Assembly (NCBI RefSeq): GCF_000276665.1
Contig: NW_004955426.1
Location: forward strand, 23,426,640 to 23,490,639
From: Chinchilla lanigera
Taxonomy: Eukaryota; Chordata; Mammalia; Rodentia; Chinchillidae
Direction: 5' to 3'
DNA: 64,000 bases
Position 1 is the first letter of the stretch. Each line of letters starts with the position of its first letter. The translations under genes were made by a program, and so were the position numbers. This document shows, piece by piece, positions 36,701 to 41,469 of the stretch. A model generated the notes under the pieces. It had not been told where the DNA came from. It made no database searches and worked only from the letters and a program-made list of their open reading frames with translations.

Positions 36701-37491
36701 TGAATGTGGCTCAGTGCTGGAGTGCTTCTAGCATCTATGAGGCTCAGGGTTCAATTCCAACAGCAAAAAAGAAGAAGGAAGAAGAAATAGGTGATTGGAA
36801 CTCTGATCTCTTTTGTCAGGGGAAAACTGTCCGGTTTTCAATGTCAGCTCCAAGTTAACTTGTGATAAGGGAGAAGTGTGAATGAAATTGAAGCTTCAAG
36901 TGCACTTTGCATACTCAGTATTTTGCTGCATGCACACACACATTGATATTTAAGTATATTTTGTTTCCTTTCCAGGAGAACCCTCACTTAACAGTAATGA
37001 ACGTCAAAGACTGCATTCCAGACGCTATTGAAGTTATAAACAAATCAGAAGGGACCAAAGTACAATTCACCGGGAAGCCGCTCACAGAAAGTGAATCCCC
37101 CAGGCCTGCCAACCTGTACCTGCTGCCAGCAGAGGATTTCTCTGGCCTCGCTCCCTGCATCTCTTTTGAGAATTTCACCTATAATGAGTCAGCTTGTGAC
37201 TCTGGTTCCTGTGCGCATATCCCAGTACCCACTACAGCCCCGCCATGTCAGCTGGGAATGCTGGCTTCACCTGACAATTCACTAACATCACTAGAAAACA
37301 CGCACACACATTCCCAAGGGGAAATCCCAGCTGGAGAAATGAATATGAATTATGTGTCCCAGTTGGCTTCCCCCATGTTGGGAGACAAGGATAGTCTTCT
37401 GATAAATCCACCAGAACCAGTACTTTGTTCAGAGTATAAAATGCAAATGGCAGTACCCTCACACCTTGCCTCGCCTGTCCTTAGTGAATGA
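3154..37491 (+). CDS. OSMR: OSMR, oncostatin M receptor beta chain, 3' 14 coding exons (gene-level entry)
   Basis: This is the signal-transducing type I cytokine receptor that pairs with gp130 to bind oncostatin M, and with IL31RA to bind IL-31; it sits in the plasma membrane and signals through JAK1/STAT3. Fourteen exons with GT/AG borders join in one frame to give about 814 codons plus a stop. In order they encode an Ig-like domain, a two-part cytokine-binding module, three fibronectin III domains, one membrane helix, a box 1 and a cytoplasmic tail with two YxxQ motifs. Matches to human OSMR (recalled, 979 residues) run through every exon. The signal peptide and first receptor domain are not in the window, so the gene is 5'-partial. 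Oddities are WSKWA instead of WSXWS, a C-terminus about 17 residues shorter than human, and three NAGNAG acceptors. LIFR is the closest paralogue, but the tail motifs fit OSMR. Confidence 0.96.
3421..5030. other. OSMR intron
   Basis: This is intronic sequence between window exons 1 and 2. The 4620-4980 part is GC-richer and open in several frames, but no frame resembles a known protein. No SINE is evident. Confidence 0.5.
5031..5166 (+). CDS. OSMR: OSMR window exon 2: start of the cytokine-binding module
   Basis: The peptide starts [23 protein letters not shown], the C-x9-C-x-W signature that opens a type I cytokine receptor module. It ends QYTLFDS before GTAAGT. The acceptor reads CAGAAG, a tandem NAGNAG site. 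Use of the second AG would remove three bases and turn Lys-Val at the junction into Met. The 136-nt length keeps frame with both neighbours. Confidence 0.95.
5167..5689. other. OSMR intron, 523 bp
   Basis: I see only AT-rich unique sequence here, with no repeat or exon. Confidence 0.5.
5690..5841 (+). CDS. OSMR: OSMR window exon 3: second half of first FnIII of the cytokine-binding module
   Basis: The acceptor is a T-run ending TTAAG and the donor is GTGAGA. The peptide [16 protein letters not shown] carries the second cysteine pair of the module, followed by [14 protein letters not shown]. The final G joins TT of the next exon to restore the Val of RV. Relative to human, the changes are substitutions only. 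Confidence 0.95.
6290..7260 (-). mobile_element. Old L1 3'-end fragment, minus strand
   Basis: The plus strand reads GTATTCCATGTAAATATACA and later ACTGAATTGGTGTGAAATA. This is the reverse of the familiar L1 ORF2/3' end order, also visible at 50690-52430. A B1 is inserted in it. Divergence is high and the borders are approximate. Confidence 0.55.
6385..6520 (-). mobile_element. B1-type SINE, minus strand
   Basis: The segment has TCCTCCTGCCTCAGCCTCTC and GGGATTACAGGCATGTGCCA, the reverse of the B1 head, preceded by a T-rich tail. Confidence 0.85.
8180..9610 (-). mobile_element. Probable endogenous retrovirus relic, 3' part of pol (decayed)
   Basis: Minus-strand frames here, particularly 9173-9600, faintly resemble the integrase end of class III (ERV-L-like) pol, broken by stops and frameshifts. 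With the block at 15015-17480 it would be one old provirus split by the L1 insertion. No LTR was recognised. The call rests on weak pattern matches only and the element is certainly non-functional. Confidence 0.3.
9610..14735 (+). mobile_element. L1 LINE, plus strand, decayed and internally deleted
   Basis: A pyrimidine-rich 5' part (about 9610-10150) precedes ORF1 remnants (about 10310-11480; one frame has [20 protein letters not shown]). An ORF2 start follows at 11523 ([20 protein letters not shown], endonuclease region), with the ORF2 C-terminal region at 13320-14100 and a 3'UTR. The distance from ORF2 start to end is only about 2.6 kb instead of about 3.8 kb. The sequence jumps near 13310 from the PGIQGWLNF region to the ILKLIWN region, so the reverse-transcriptase core is gone. 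Many stops are present and it cannot move. Confidence 0.85.
12118..12244 (+). mobile_element. B1-related SINE inserted in the L1
   Basis: The element reads CAGGCATGGTGGCACATGCC and continues as a short B1-like unit with an AAATAAATAA tail. The 9-bp CTGCTTAAA flanks it at 12109-12117 and 12245-12253. This is a target-site duplication and proves insertion after the L1. Confidence 0.85.
14735..15010 (+). mobile_element. Second L1 3' end joined to the first
   Basis: The segment repeats the L1 3' region (GCACCCATATTTATAGCAGT, then GGAGTATTACTCAGCTATAA) that already occurs at 14270-14420 in diverged form. It starts directly after the A-rich end of the first copy and ends with AAAAAATAAAGAAAATG. 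Confidence 0.75.
15015..17480 (-). mobile_element. Probable endogenous retrovirus relic, pol RNase H/integrase region (decayed)
   Basis: A minus-strand frame at 17011-17232 has spacing of Trp, Glu-Leu and Gly-Ala-Trp residues like the RNase H region of ERV-L-type pol. Other frames to lower coordinates hint at integrase. Stops and frameshifts are everywhere, and parts of 15600-16100 look like a different repeat. The family assignment is tentative. Confidence 0.3.
15600..16090. repeat. Dispersed repeat, family not identified, with GGGTGT minisatellite
   Basis: The part near 15980-16050, reading GAGCTGAAACCTCTATAAAC and GAGCTGAAACAAACCTTTCC, has an internal repeat and resembles a common rodent interspersed repeat end. 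At 15790-15838 GTGTGGAGTATGGGTGTGG is tandemly repeated. Confidence 0.4.
17880..20230. other. Old LINE-like sequence, T-rich
   Basis: The stretch around 18090-18180 has AAAGATGCCCCACTATCTTC followed by CTGGCCTCCTTGGTTTCTCA, a pattern seen in old mammalian L1/HAL1 copies read in reverse. An ID-like fragment lies at 18404-18475. I see nothing coding. Confidence 0.4.
18404..18475 (+). mobile_element. ID-type SINE fragment
   Basis: The segment GGAGCTGAGGGTGTAGTTCA and the following CCCCAGCACCAAAG match the tRNA-like ID head with substitutions. Confidence 0.55.
20378..20520 (+). CDS. OSMR: OSMR window exon 4: start of the second FnIII of the cytokine-binding module
   Basis: This exon lies 14.5 kb beyond the previous one, after TTTCCTTAG, and ends before GTAAGA. 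The peptide reads [24 protein letters not shown] and [13 protein letters not shown], with N-glycosylation sequons NVS and NAT. It ends on a whole codon. A B1-ID dimer begins within about 25 bases of the donor. Confidence 0.95.
20541..20735 (+). mobile_element. B1-ID composite SINE, plus strand
   Basis: A B1-like unit (TGTGATCTTAGCACTC, GCTGAGGCAGGAGGATCACA) is followed directly by an ID-like unit ending TTCAATCCCCAGTACTAG and an A tail. The order and joint match the dimeric B1-dID elements known in some rodents. Confidence 0.75.
21034..21187 (+). CDS. OSMR: OSMR window exon 5: second FnIII, WSXWS-equivalent
   Basis: The acceptor is a tandem AAGGAG, so the exon starts at 21034 (adds Glu) or 21037. 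Alignment with human OSMR favours the shorter form, while acceptor strength favours the longer. The peptide [30 protein letters not shown].. leads to W-K-W-S-K-W-A at 21139-21159. This is the WSXWS position, with the last Ser replaced by Ala. The exon ends before GTATGT with one base left over. Confidence 0.94.
21890..22065 (-). mobile_element. MIR SINE, minus strand
   Basis: The plus strand shows TGTGTGCCAGACGGAGCTCC, then CTCATTTTATAGGTGAGGAC and ACCAAGGTACAGACAGG, the reverse of the MIR core. Confidence 0.75.
22518..22812. repeat. Dispersed repeat, same family as 1845-2230
   Basis: It opens with ATCTGTTGCTGAGACAAAAT and continues with a GC-rich part, like the copy near the window start. 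The family is not identified. Confidence 0.5.
23082..23265 (-). mobile_element. B1-ID composite SINE, minus strand
   Basis: The plus strand shows the reversed ID part (GGGGATTGAATCCAGG, ACTGAGCTCCATCCCAGCCC), then TTTTGAGACAGGGTCTTGCT and the reversed B1 head GGATTACAAGCATGGACCAC. Confidence 0.8.
23560..23690 (-). mobile_element. B1-type SINE, minus strand
   Basis: GACGGGGTCTCACTCCATAA, then GGAACTCACGATCCTCCGAC and AAGTGCTGGGCTGAGAGGTG, are a diverged reversed B1. Confidence 0.7.
24150..24320 (+). mobile_element. MIR SINE, plus strand
   Basis: The run TTTAATCTCTGTAGGGCC, CTAGTTTCCTTATCTACAGA and GAGGATTAAGTGAGTTAGTA is the MIR core and 3' part in direct order. Confidence 0.75.
25284..25360 (+). 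CDS. OSMR: OSMR window exon 6: start of membrane-proximal FnIII 1
   Basis: This is a short 77-nt exon between TTTCAG and GTAAGT. It encodes [17 protein letters not shown] followed by NVTLFWK. DVWRIV and VTLFWK are the same as in human OSMR. It ends in phase 0. Confidence 0.95.
25361..26724. other. OSMR intron, 1.36 kb
   Basis: The intron holds a B1-ID composite (25674-25880). The GC-richer part 25960-26440 has a minus-strand frame of 160 codons with no recognisable domain, which I regard as chance. Confidence 0.5.
25674..25880 (+). mobile_element. B1-ID composite SINE, plus strand
   Basis: The B1 unit GAGCTGGGTGCGGTGGCACA is followed at about 25798 by an ID unit GGGCTGAGGATGTAGCTTAC and an AATT-repeat tail. 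Confidence 0.8.
26725..26947 (+). CDS. OSMR: OSMR window exon 7: rest of FnIII 1
   Basis: The exon starts after TTTTTTTTCAG with [15 protein letters not shown], which is very close to human, and runs through [20 protein letters not shown] and [16 protein letters not shown]. The donor is GTGAGT. One base is carried into the next exon. No exon is broken by an insertion here. Confidence 0.95.
27719..27865 (-). mobile_element. B1-type SINE, minus strand, with (TTTA)n tail
   Basis: Nine or so TTTA units precede GACTCAGGGTCTTGCTATAT and the reversed B1 head GGCATGTACCAGCATGCC. Confidence 0.85.
29345..29675. repeat. Dispersed repeat, related to 1845-2230
   Basis: It includes CTGTGGCTGTGACAAAATAC, then GTTTATTTTGGATCATGG and CATGGTGGAGAGAGCATGG, and ends near TTCAAACTGTAGCA, just upstream of OSMR window exon 8. 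The opening is shared with two other sites in the window. Confidence 0.55.
29770..29949 (+). CDS. OSMR: OSMR window exon 8: FnIII 2, first part
   Basis: The peptide is [21 protein letters not shown], then [19 protein letters not shown] and NTTSTVISS, closely matching human OSMR. The acceptor reads CAGAAG (29767-29772), a tandem site whose second AG would delete one Glu from a Glu-rich run. Equal length with human supports use of the first AG. The donor is GTAAAA. Confidence 0.95.
29950..30954. other. OSMR intron, 1.0 kb
   Basis: I see nothing beyond unique sequence here; no SINE or exon was recognised. Confidence 0.5.
30955..31059 (+). CDS. OSMR: OSMR window exon 9: FnIII 2, second part
   Basis: This 105-nt exon between CCTCTAG and GTAAGT encodes [19 protein letters not shown] followed by [12 protein letters not shown]. 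It preserves the RPG and KKTGY.QEL landmarks of OSMR. One base at each end belongs to split codons. Confidence 0.95.
31060..32437. other. OSMR intron, 1.4 kb
   Basis: The intron is mostly unique AT-rich sequence. A MIR-like core lies at about 32155-32230 (CAAGCTACTTGGCCACTCTG, then TTCTTCATCTGTGAAAG). Confidence 0.5.
32438..32611 (+). CDS. OSMR: OSMR window exon 10: FnIII 3, first part
   Basis: The exon starts after TCTCCTAG and encodes [20 protein letters not shown] followed by [19 protein letters not shown]. It ends before GTGAGG. An inverted L1 with an assembly gap begins only about 180 bp downstream, in the following intron. Confidence 0.95.
32792..34488. mobile_element. L1 with inverted 5' part (twin priming)
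   Basis: From 32792 to about 33650 the L1 ORF2 C-terminal region reads on the minus strand ([11 protein letters not shown], then [14 protein letters not shown], later [12 protein letters not shown] and RMASIKK). From about 33646 the L1 continues on the plus strand, from [14 protein letters not shown] through the 3'UTR to an A-rich end near 34488. The two parts are consecutive in L1 order and share ATTAAGAAA at the switch. This is the structure left by twin priming. No clear target-site duplication was found. Confidence 0.88.
32975..33129. other. Assembly gap, 155 N
   Basis: The gap lies inside the inverted L1. Its length is close to what is missing from the ORF2 frame, as the flanks stay in one frame. 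Confidence 0.99.
34590..35065 (-). mobile_element. ID fragment, CT-rich microsatellite and B1-ID composite SINE
   Basis: A reversed ID fragment (GAACTACCTTCCCAGCCC) lies at about 34590-34640. A long T/C-rich run follows at 34715-34880. After it comes a reversed ID part (GGATTGAACCCATGACCTTC, GAGCTACATCCCCAAA) joined to a reversed B1 (34940-35065). Confidence 0.75.
34715..34880. repeat. CT-rich microsatellite
   Basis: The run is built of TCTC, TTTC and CTGT units. It produces artefactual low-complexity frames on both strands. Confidence 0.9.
35254..35421 (+). CDS. OSMR: OSMR window exon 11: FnIII 3, second part
   Basis: The acceptor is ATCACAG after an A-rich stretch, which is a poor polypyrimidine tract. 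The peptide is [20 protein letters not shown], then [20 protein letters not shown] and [11 protein letters not shown], matching the region just outside the membrane in human OSMR. The donor is GTGAGT. Confidence 0.94.
35741..35822 (+). CDS. OSMR: OSMR window exon 12: transmembrane helix
   Basis: An 82-nt exon between CTTCTTCAG and GTAAGT encodes the single membrane helix, an uninterrupted hydrophobic run starting [12 protein letters not shown] and ending AVVCYW. KSQ follows as the stop-transfer side. Type I orientation is inferred from the order of the domains. Confidence 0.95.
36060..36262 (-). mobile_element. MIR-like SINE, minus strand
   Basis: ACTTAATCCTTGTTATAACA, GTTAAGAAATTGGCTCAGTA and GAAGTCTGACCCCAGGATTC follow the order of a reversed MIR. 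Confidence 0.6.
36309..36381 (+). CDS. OSMR: OSMR window exon 13: juxtamembrane box 1
   Basis: This 73-nt exon after TTTTCCTAG encodes [20 protein letters not shown] and LVKSK. PDIPDP (36328-36345) is the proline-rich box 1 that binds Janus kinases in this receptor family. The donor is GTAAAT. Confidence 0.95.
36478..36640 (+). mobile_element. B1-type SINE with internal duplication
   Basis: CAGGGCGTGGTGGCACACGC opens the element. The region GAGGCCAGCCTGTGCTTCAA and AGACCGGCCTCAACTGCATA is the repeated internal part, and an A-rich tail follows. Confidence 0.88.
36690..36790 (+). mobile_element. ID-type SINE, old copy
   Basis: The segment GGGGTTGAATGTGGCTCAGT and GGGTTCAATTCCAACAGC keeps A- and B-box-like parts with changes, and has a purine-rich tail. 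Confidence 0.6.
36976..37491 (+). CDS. OSMR: OSMR window exon 14: cytoplasmic tail and stop
   Basis: The last coding exon begins [20 protein letters not shown] after TTTCCAG. It holds TYNES, equivalent to the human Shc-recruiting tyrosine region, and two YxxQ STAT3-docking motifs: YVSQ at 37351-37362 and YKMQ at 37435-37446. The stop TGA is at 37489-37491, 11 residues after MQMAV, where human continues for about 28. The missing tail is still readable out of frame just beyond the stop. Confidence 0.95.
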   Translation, partial: ENPHLTVMNVKDCIPDAIEVINKSEGTKVQFTGKPLTESESPRPANLYLLPAEDFSGLAPCISFENFTYNESACDSGSCAHIPVPTTAPPCQLGMLASPDNSLTSLENTHTHSQGEIPAGEMNMNYVSQLASPMLGDKDSLLINPPEPVLCSEYKMQMAVPSHLASPVLSE

Positions 37492-38425
37492 CGGCCTCCC
37501 CTGAACCCTTTTAGGTCAAGGTGAACGCTGCCATTAATCAGCACAATCCCAGTTTACAGGCTATGTAGACGCCAGAGGGACGCTCTAAGCCCGTGTCCTG
37601 GTCCTTACCCCAGCGAACTGTTCCTGTGCAAGTCTGATCTAGAAAAGACCACTAGGGTTTGGCTGGAAAAAAGCCAGAAGCTGTGGAACTTATCCCTGTC
37701 TCCTGCAGGCTTCCTTTAGAAACGGGAGGATCATGAGAACATGCTGACCTTGTTGCTGTTTGTTCTGGGTTCATCTTTTATCACAGTAGAACCGAACGGG
37801 ACATTGAGACAGGCATTAACCACTCACTTTGTAGACCCTGCCTGTACAGGGTGGCTGTCCTAGAAGCTCAGCTTTTAGTAAGAAAATAATTCTATTAACA
37901 TTTACCCTCATGTTTGCTACCTTAAGGGTAAGACAGTTAGATTATAGGCTTTGATAAAGGCCAAAGAATACTAGAGCATAAATGTGAATTTATTGTATAT
38001 GACAAAGTTAATAGATGTTTGAGACTAAAACTGATTTTACACTTGCCTTGACATAGTGAGAACATGAAATTCACTGGCCAGTAAAATCAGCTCTTTGGGG
38101 TATGCAGACCTAACCTAAAAGGTGAGATGTTTGAATCAGTAAAATCTTTGTAATTCTATGTAGCTTACTACAGTGAAAGGGTTGGCAAAGCACTCCTGTT
38201 CAATAGATATCATTTTCCTCCTTCACTTTTGACTACCTCAGAATAGGGAAAAAAAATCGCTTAGTAACCATTCACGTTTTATGGTTCCTTTTTTTTAAGA
38301 ATTACATGTAATATAAATGACCTGTTTCAATTTAGCTTTCCTTTGGATTCTTTAATAGGTTGTTTGGGTCAAGACAACTCTCATCTTCTACTATGCTAAA
38401 ATAAATAAAACGAAACTTTATTGTT
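37492..38425 (+). other. OSMR: OSMR 3'UTR (shortest form)
   Basis: This non-coding stretch follows the OSMR stop and holds no SINE. It ends about 20 bp after two overlapping AATAAA hexamers at 38400-38409. A longer transcript is possible, since another AATAAA lies at 39592-39597. The end is an inference from the poly(A) signals. Confidence 0.6.
38400..38409 (+). promoter_or_regulatory. OSMR: OSMR poly(A) signals, overlapping AATAAATAAA
   Basis: Two AATAAA hexamers overlap by two bases about 910 bp after the OSMR stop. Eight bases further on is TTTATT (38417-38422), which reads AATAAA on the opposite strand. Confidence 0.6.
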
Positions 38426-38850
38426 GACTATAACTTAAACATAACTGTTAAGAAGCTCTATGAAGTGGGAAATCCTGTTAAGTCTGTAGCAATCTTGTCT
38501 CCAGTTGGCCCGCGTGACCTGTGCTGCATTCCATCTGGGCTGCCAACCAACCACAGACAGAAAACATTCAGAACCCGTACTGAACATGTATGGAATTTTT
38601 TGTTAATACTCAACAACACAGTATAACATTTAGATAGCACCTGCAAGGCATTAGGTGTTAAGATGAGCAAGTGTCTGAGAGGATATACATAAATTACGTA
38701 TGATACTGTTTTGTGTAAGGGGCATGAGCATCCGCAGGTGTTGTTACCTGCAGAAGGCTTCCATCAGTGCCCCATGGACACTGATGACTTATGTTCAGTG
38801 CATCTGGTATATACCTGGTAGTTCCTTTCTCTCCTTCTGTCAGCTAATCC

Positions 38851-38981
38851 TTTTTTTTTTGTTTTGTTTTTTGTTTTTGTTTTTGTTTTTGTTTTTTTTG
38901 TTTTTCTCTGGTACCGGGAACCGAACTCACAACCTTGCGCTTGCCAGGCAGGCGCTTTGCCGCTGAGCTAAATCCCCAGCC
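38851..38981 (-). mobile_element. ID-type SINE, young, minus strand
   Basis: The reversed element shows CTCTGGTACCGGGAACCGAA and GCTGAGCTAAATCCCCAGCC, after a long T/GTTTT tail. The 16-bp target-site duplication CTGTCAGCTAATCCTT lies at 38837-38852 and 38982-38997. Confidence 0.93.
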
Positions 38982-40689
38982 CTGTCAGCTAATCCTTAAT
39001 GTTTGTCCTATCTAAACAAGCACATAAGGGGGTTCCTTTTGTATTGCTGGCTGCTGCAAGGTGGTAGAAATGGCTGCGTAAACCCTTGGCTCTGCTACCA
39101 AATGTCGGCACAATGGAAGTATCCACATCTCAAGTGGCTTCAAAATAAACCTACACAAACCAGTGCTGTTCTGTTCAAGATTTTCAACCTTTACCTCACC
39201 TATAAGCAAGGCCTTTGCTGAATTTGGTTATGTCCTAACTGTATGAAGTAGTTATACATGCTATGCTTTTCTGTCAATTGTATTATTTGAAAGCTGTACA
39301 CAGAAATGTTGATGACATTGCTTTGTAAATGTTTTTATGTACACTATTTAAGCACAAACCTTGAAGTTTTTGCTGCTGCAGTAAGCTTCAATTAAAACAT
39401 TGCACCTTCACATTATTTGTGTACCTACTTAAATGAAAGCCTAATAATTACTCATTATAGCCACTAAATCACCTCATGAACTTAAACTATAAATGTAAAT
39501 TCCTAGATATACTTCAGACCTCCTAATTAGGCTCAGGACCTAAAATCCAGTACTGTTCTGTTTTTCTTAGCTCCCAAGCATTTAGATTCACAATAAACTT
39601 TGACAATACTGGCCTAAATCAAATGAAATCCTTTTGAAATACAGCAGTACACCAATAGTAAATGCTTGGATACACAGCTTTGTGCTTACTATGACCTTTA
39701 ATTGCAGCTATGAACATTTCTCCCCAATGTTTGCAATAACCAAGTACACTGGCATTTGAAACTCTAGTTTTCAATACTATATGCTCTTGTAGCACTAAGA
39801 AGTGCCACTCAGAAACTTTGAAACATACATTTATGTAACAGTAGTACCAGGATTGAAAACACTGGAGAATTTTAAATATATACAAAAGTAGAATAGTCTA
39901 ATGAAATCTTACATGGTATCATCAGCCCTGACAGCCACCACTTATAGCGGTTTCAGCCCCATTCACTCCCATCTACATTTGCTCTCCCTCCTTACATCAT
40001 TTTGAATAACCCATATTTCATCTGTAAATATCTCTCTAAATGAACTGTACCTGTTTGTACCATATTTTACCTGTAAAAAATTATAAGGAAAACCAAATTA
40101 GTAGTCATTCCCTAGAACTATCATTGCATTTAGGTAGCAGACTGGACTAACACTCATGACCTATAAACATTACATCAGTCTATAGAAAGACCCTCAACTG
40201 TGTGCAAAGAAACTCAATCACAGGCTGGAAGCAGGGACCTTTTTACACAACAGAACTACAGAAAACACTTGCTGACATTCTAACACCTAATCCATACTAA
40301 TTATGGTCAATCTCATTATCTACTGGAATGTGTATTCATAATCAAGTTGAATTAGATTTAGCCAACATCGTTTCCAAGTGCTGTGGAAAAATAAGCTGGC
40401 TTCATCTCCAAGAAGTTAGAAAACCTGTGCAACAGATTGCATTAAGTAGAACTTCTAAAACTAGGAGAGACCATGGAAGTCCACAGAACTAGCAGTTAAA
40501 ATGGTATCTATAGTAAAACAAGCAGGTATATTTAATTTGAAGAACTAAGCACATGTAATTGGTCTAATTTTCTAAGATAAATATTAAGAAAAACAAAGCT
40601 TTTAATACTCAGCAGTACTGTATTTTATATGCCAGAGTTTTAAAAACAATTTAAAAGGATAGTTATGACTTTCTCCAAACATCAGGACG

Positions 40690-40752
40690 ATATTAAGTAT
40701 ACTTAATGAGGACAATTAAGTATACTGAATGAGGACGATATTAAGTATACTT
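40690..40752. repeat. Repeated palindromic AT unit
   Basis: ATTAAGTATACTTAAT is a perfect palindrome. ATTAAGTATACT recurs three times within about 60 bp, with GAGGAC between copies. Confidence 0.75.
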
Positions 40753-41079
40753 TTTAGTTTATTTGGGGCCATTTGTGACTACAGTGGGAGGTCATGGGGA
40801 AATAACACACACAGTAAGTGTAAAGGCCAGTGTACCTGAAATAAATCTATTTCTTAGAGACATTTTTTCTTTTAACCATATTCAGTCTCCAGAATTGGTA
40901 ATTTTGCCTGTGGTATCCTCTTTTGCCACTACATGGCCAGAGGTTAACCTGGTGGTGGGGAACCTGTGGCATGAGTGCCACACTGGGCCGTGTCTCGTTA
41001 CACATTCTACAAGGTCTGCCGTCACCAATTCAGGCCAGTTGATAAAAGATATTACGTTCTTTCCCCAAAGTCACCACTT

Positions 41080-41222
41080 CCATATCATCATCATTTACAT
41101 ATTTTTTCTCAAAAATTCAGAGCTGTTCTTTATAAAGTATTTCCATTTTCCTTCCATATCATTATTTACAGACTTTTTCTCAAAAATTCAGAGCTGTTCT
41201 TTATAAAGTATTTCCATTTTCC
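41080..41222. repeat. 71-bp tandem duplication
   Basis: A 44-bp block starting CTCAAAAATTCAGAGCTG is identical at 41108-41151 and 41179-41222. The preceding 28 bp are similar, giving a 71-bp unit. Confidence 0.9.
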
Positions 41223-41469
41223 AAACTCTTTACAAATATGACTTCAGATACCAAAACTGTAAAGAGTTTTTATTAAATTAGGAAGAATGTTTAAGAAAGT
41301 ACAGTGTAACTATTTTAAATATTTAGAATAGTCACTCTGTTACTGAACACCCTGTACGAAAGCCCACTTTTGCTCCGAATCACATGTATCAGCATCAGCA
41401 ATATGATTTAAAGTCAAGGCCATAAGACCACAGATAGTTTTAAATTTTTAAATAAAATACCATCATCAC

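Larger units (their letters stand above)
38426..41469. other. Region between the OSMR and RICTOR 3' ends
   Basis: This AT-rich stretch has one young ID SINE (38851-38981), a short repeated palindrome near 40690-40752 and a 71-bp tandem duplication at 41080-41222. Extra poly(A) hexamers at 39592 (plus) and 40758 (minus) could lengthen either 3'UTR. No coding frame is credible. Confidence 0.55.

Noticed and set aside
40763..41206. Plus-strand frame of 147 codons
   Set aside because: It spans a 71-bp tandem duplication in the gap between genes and matches nothing recognisable.
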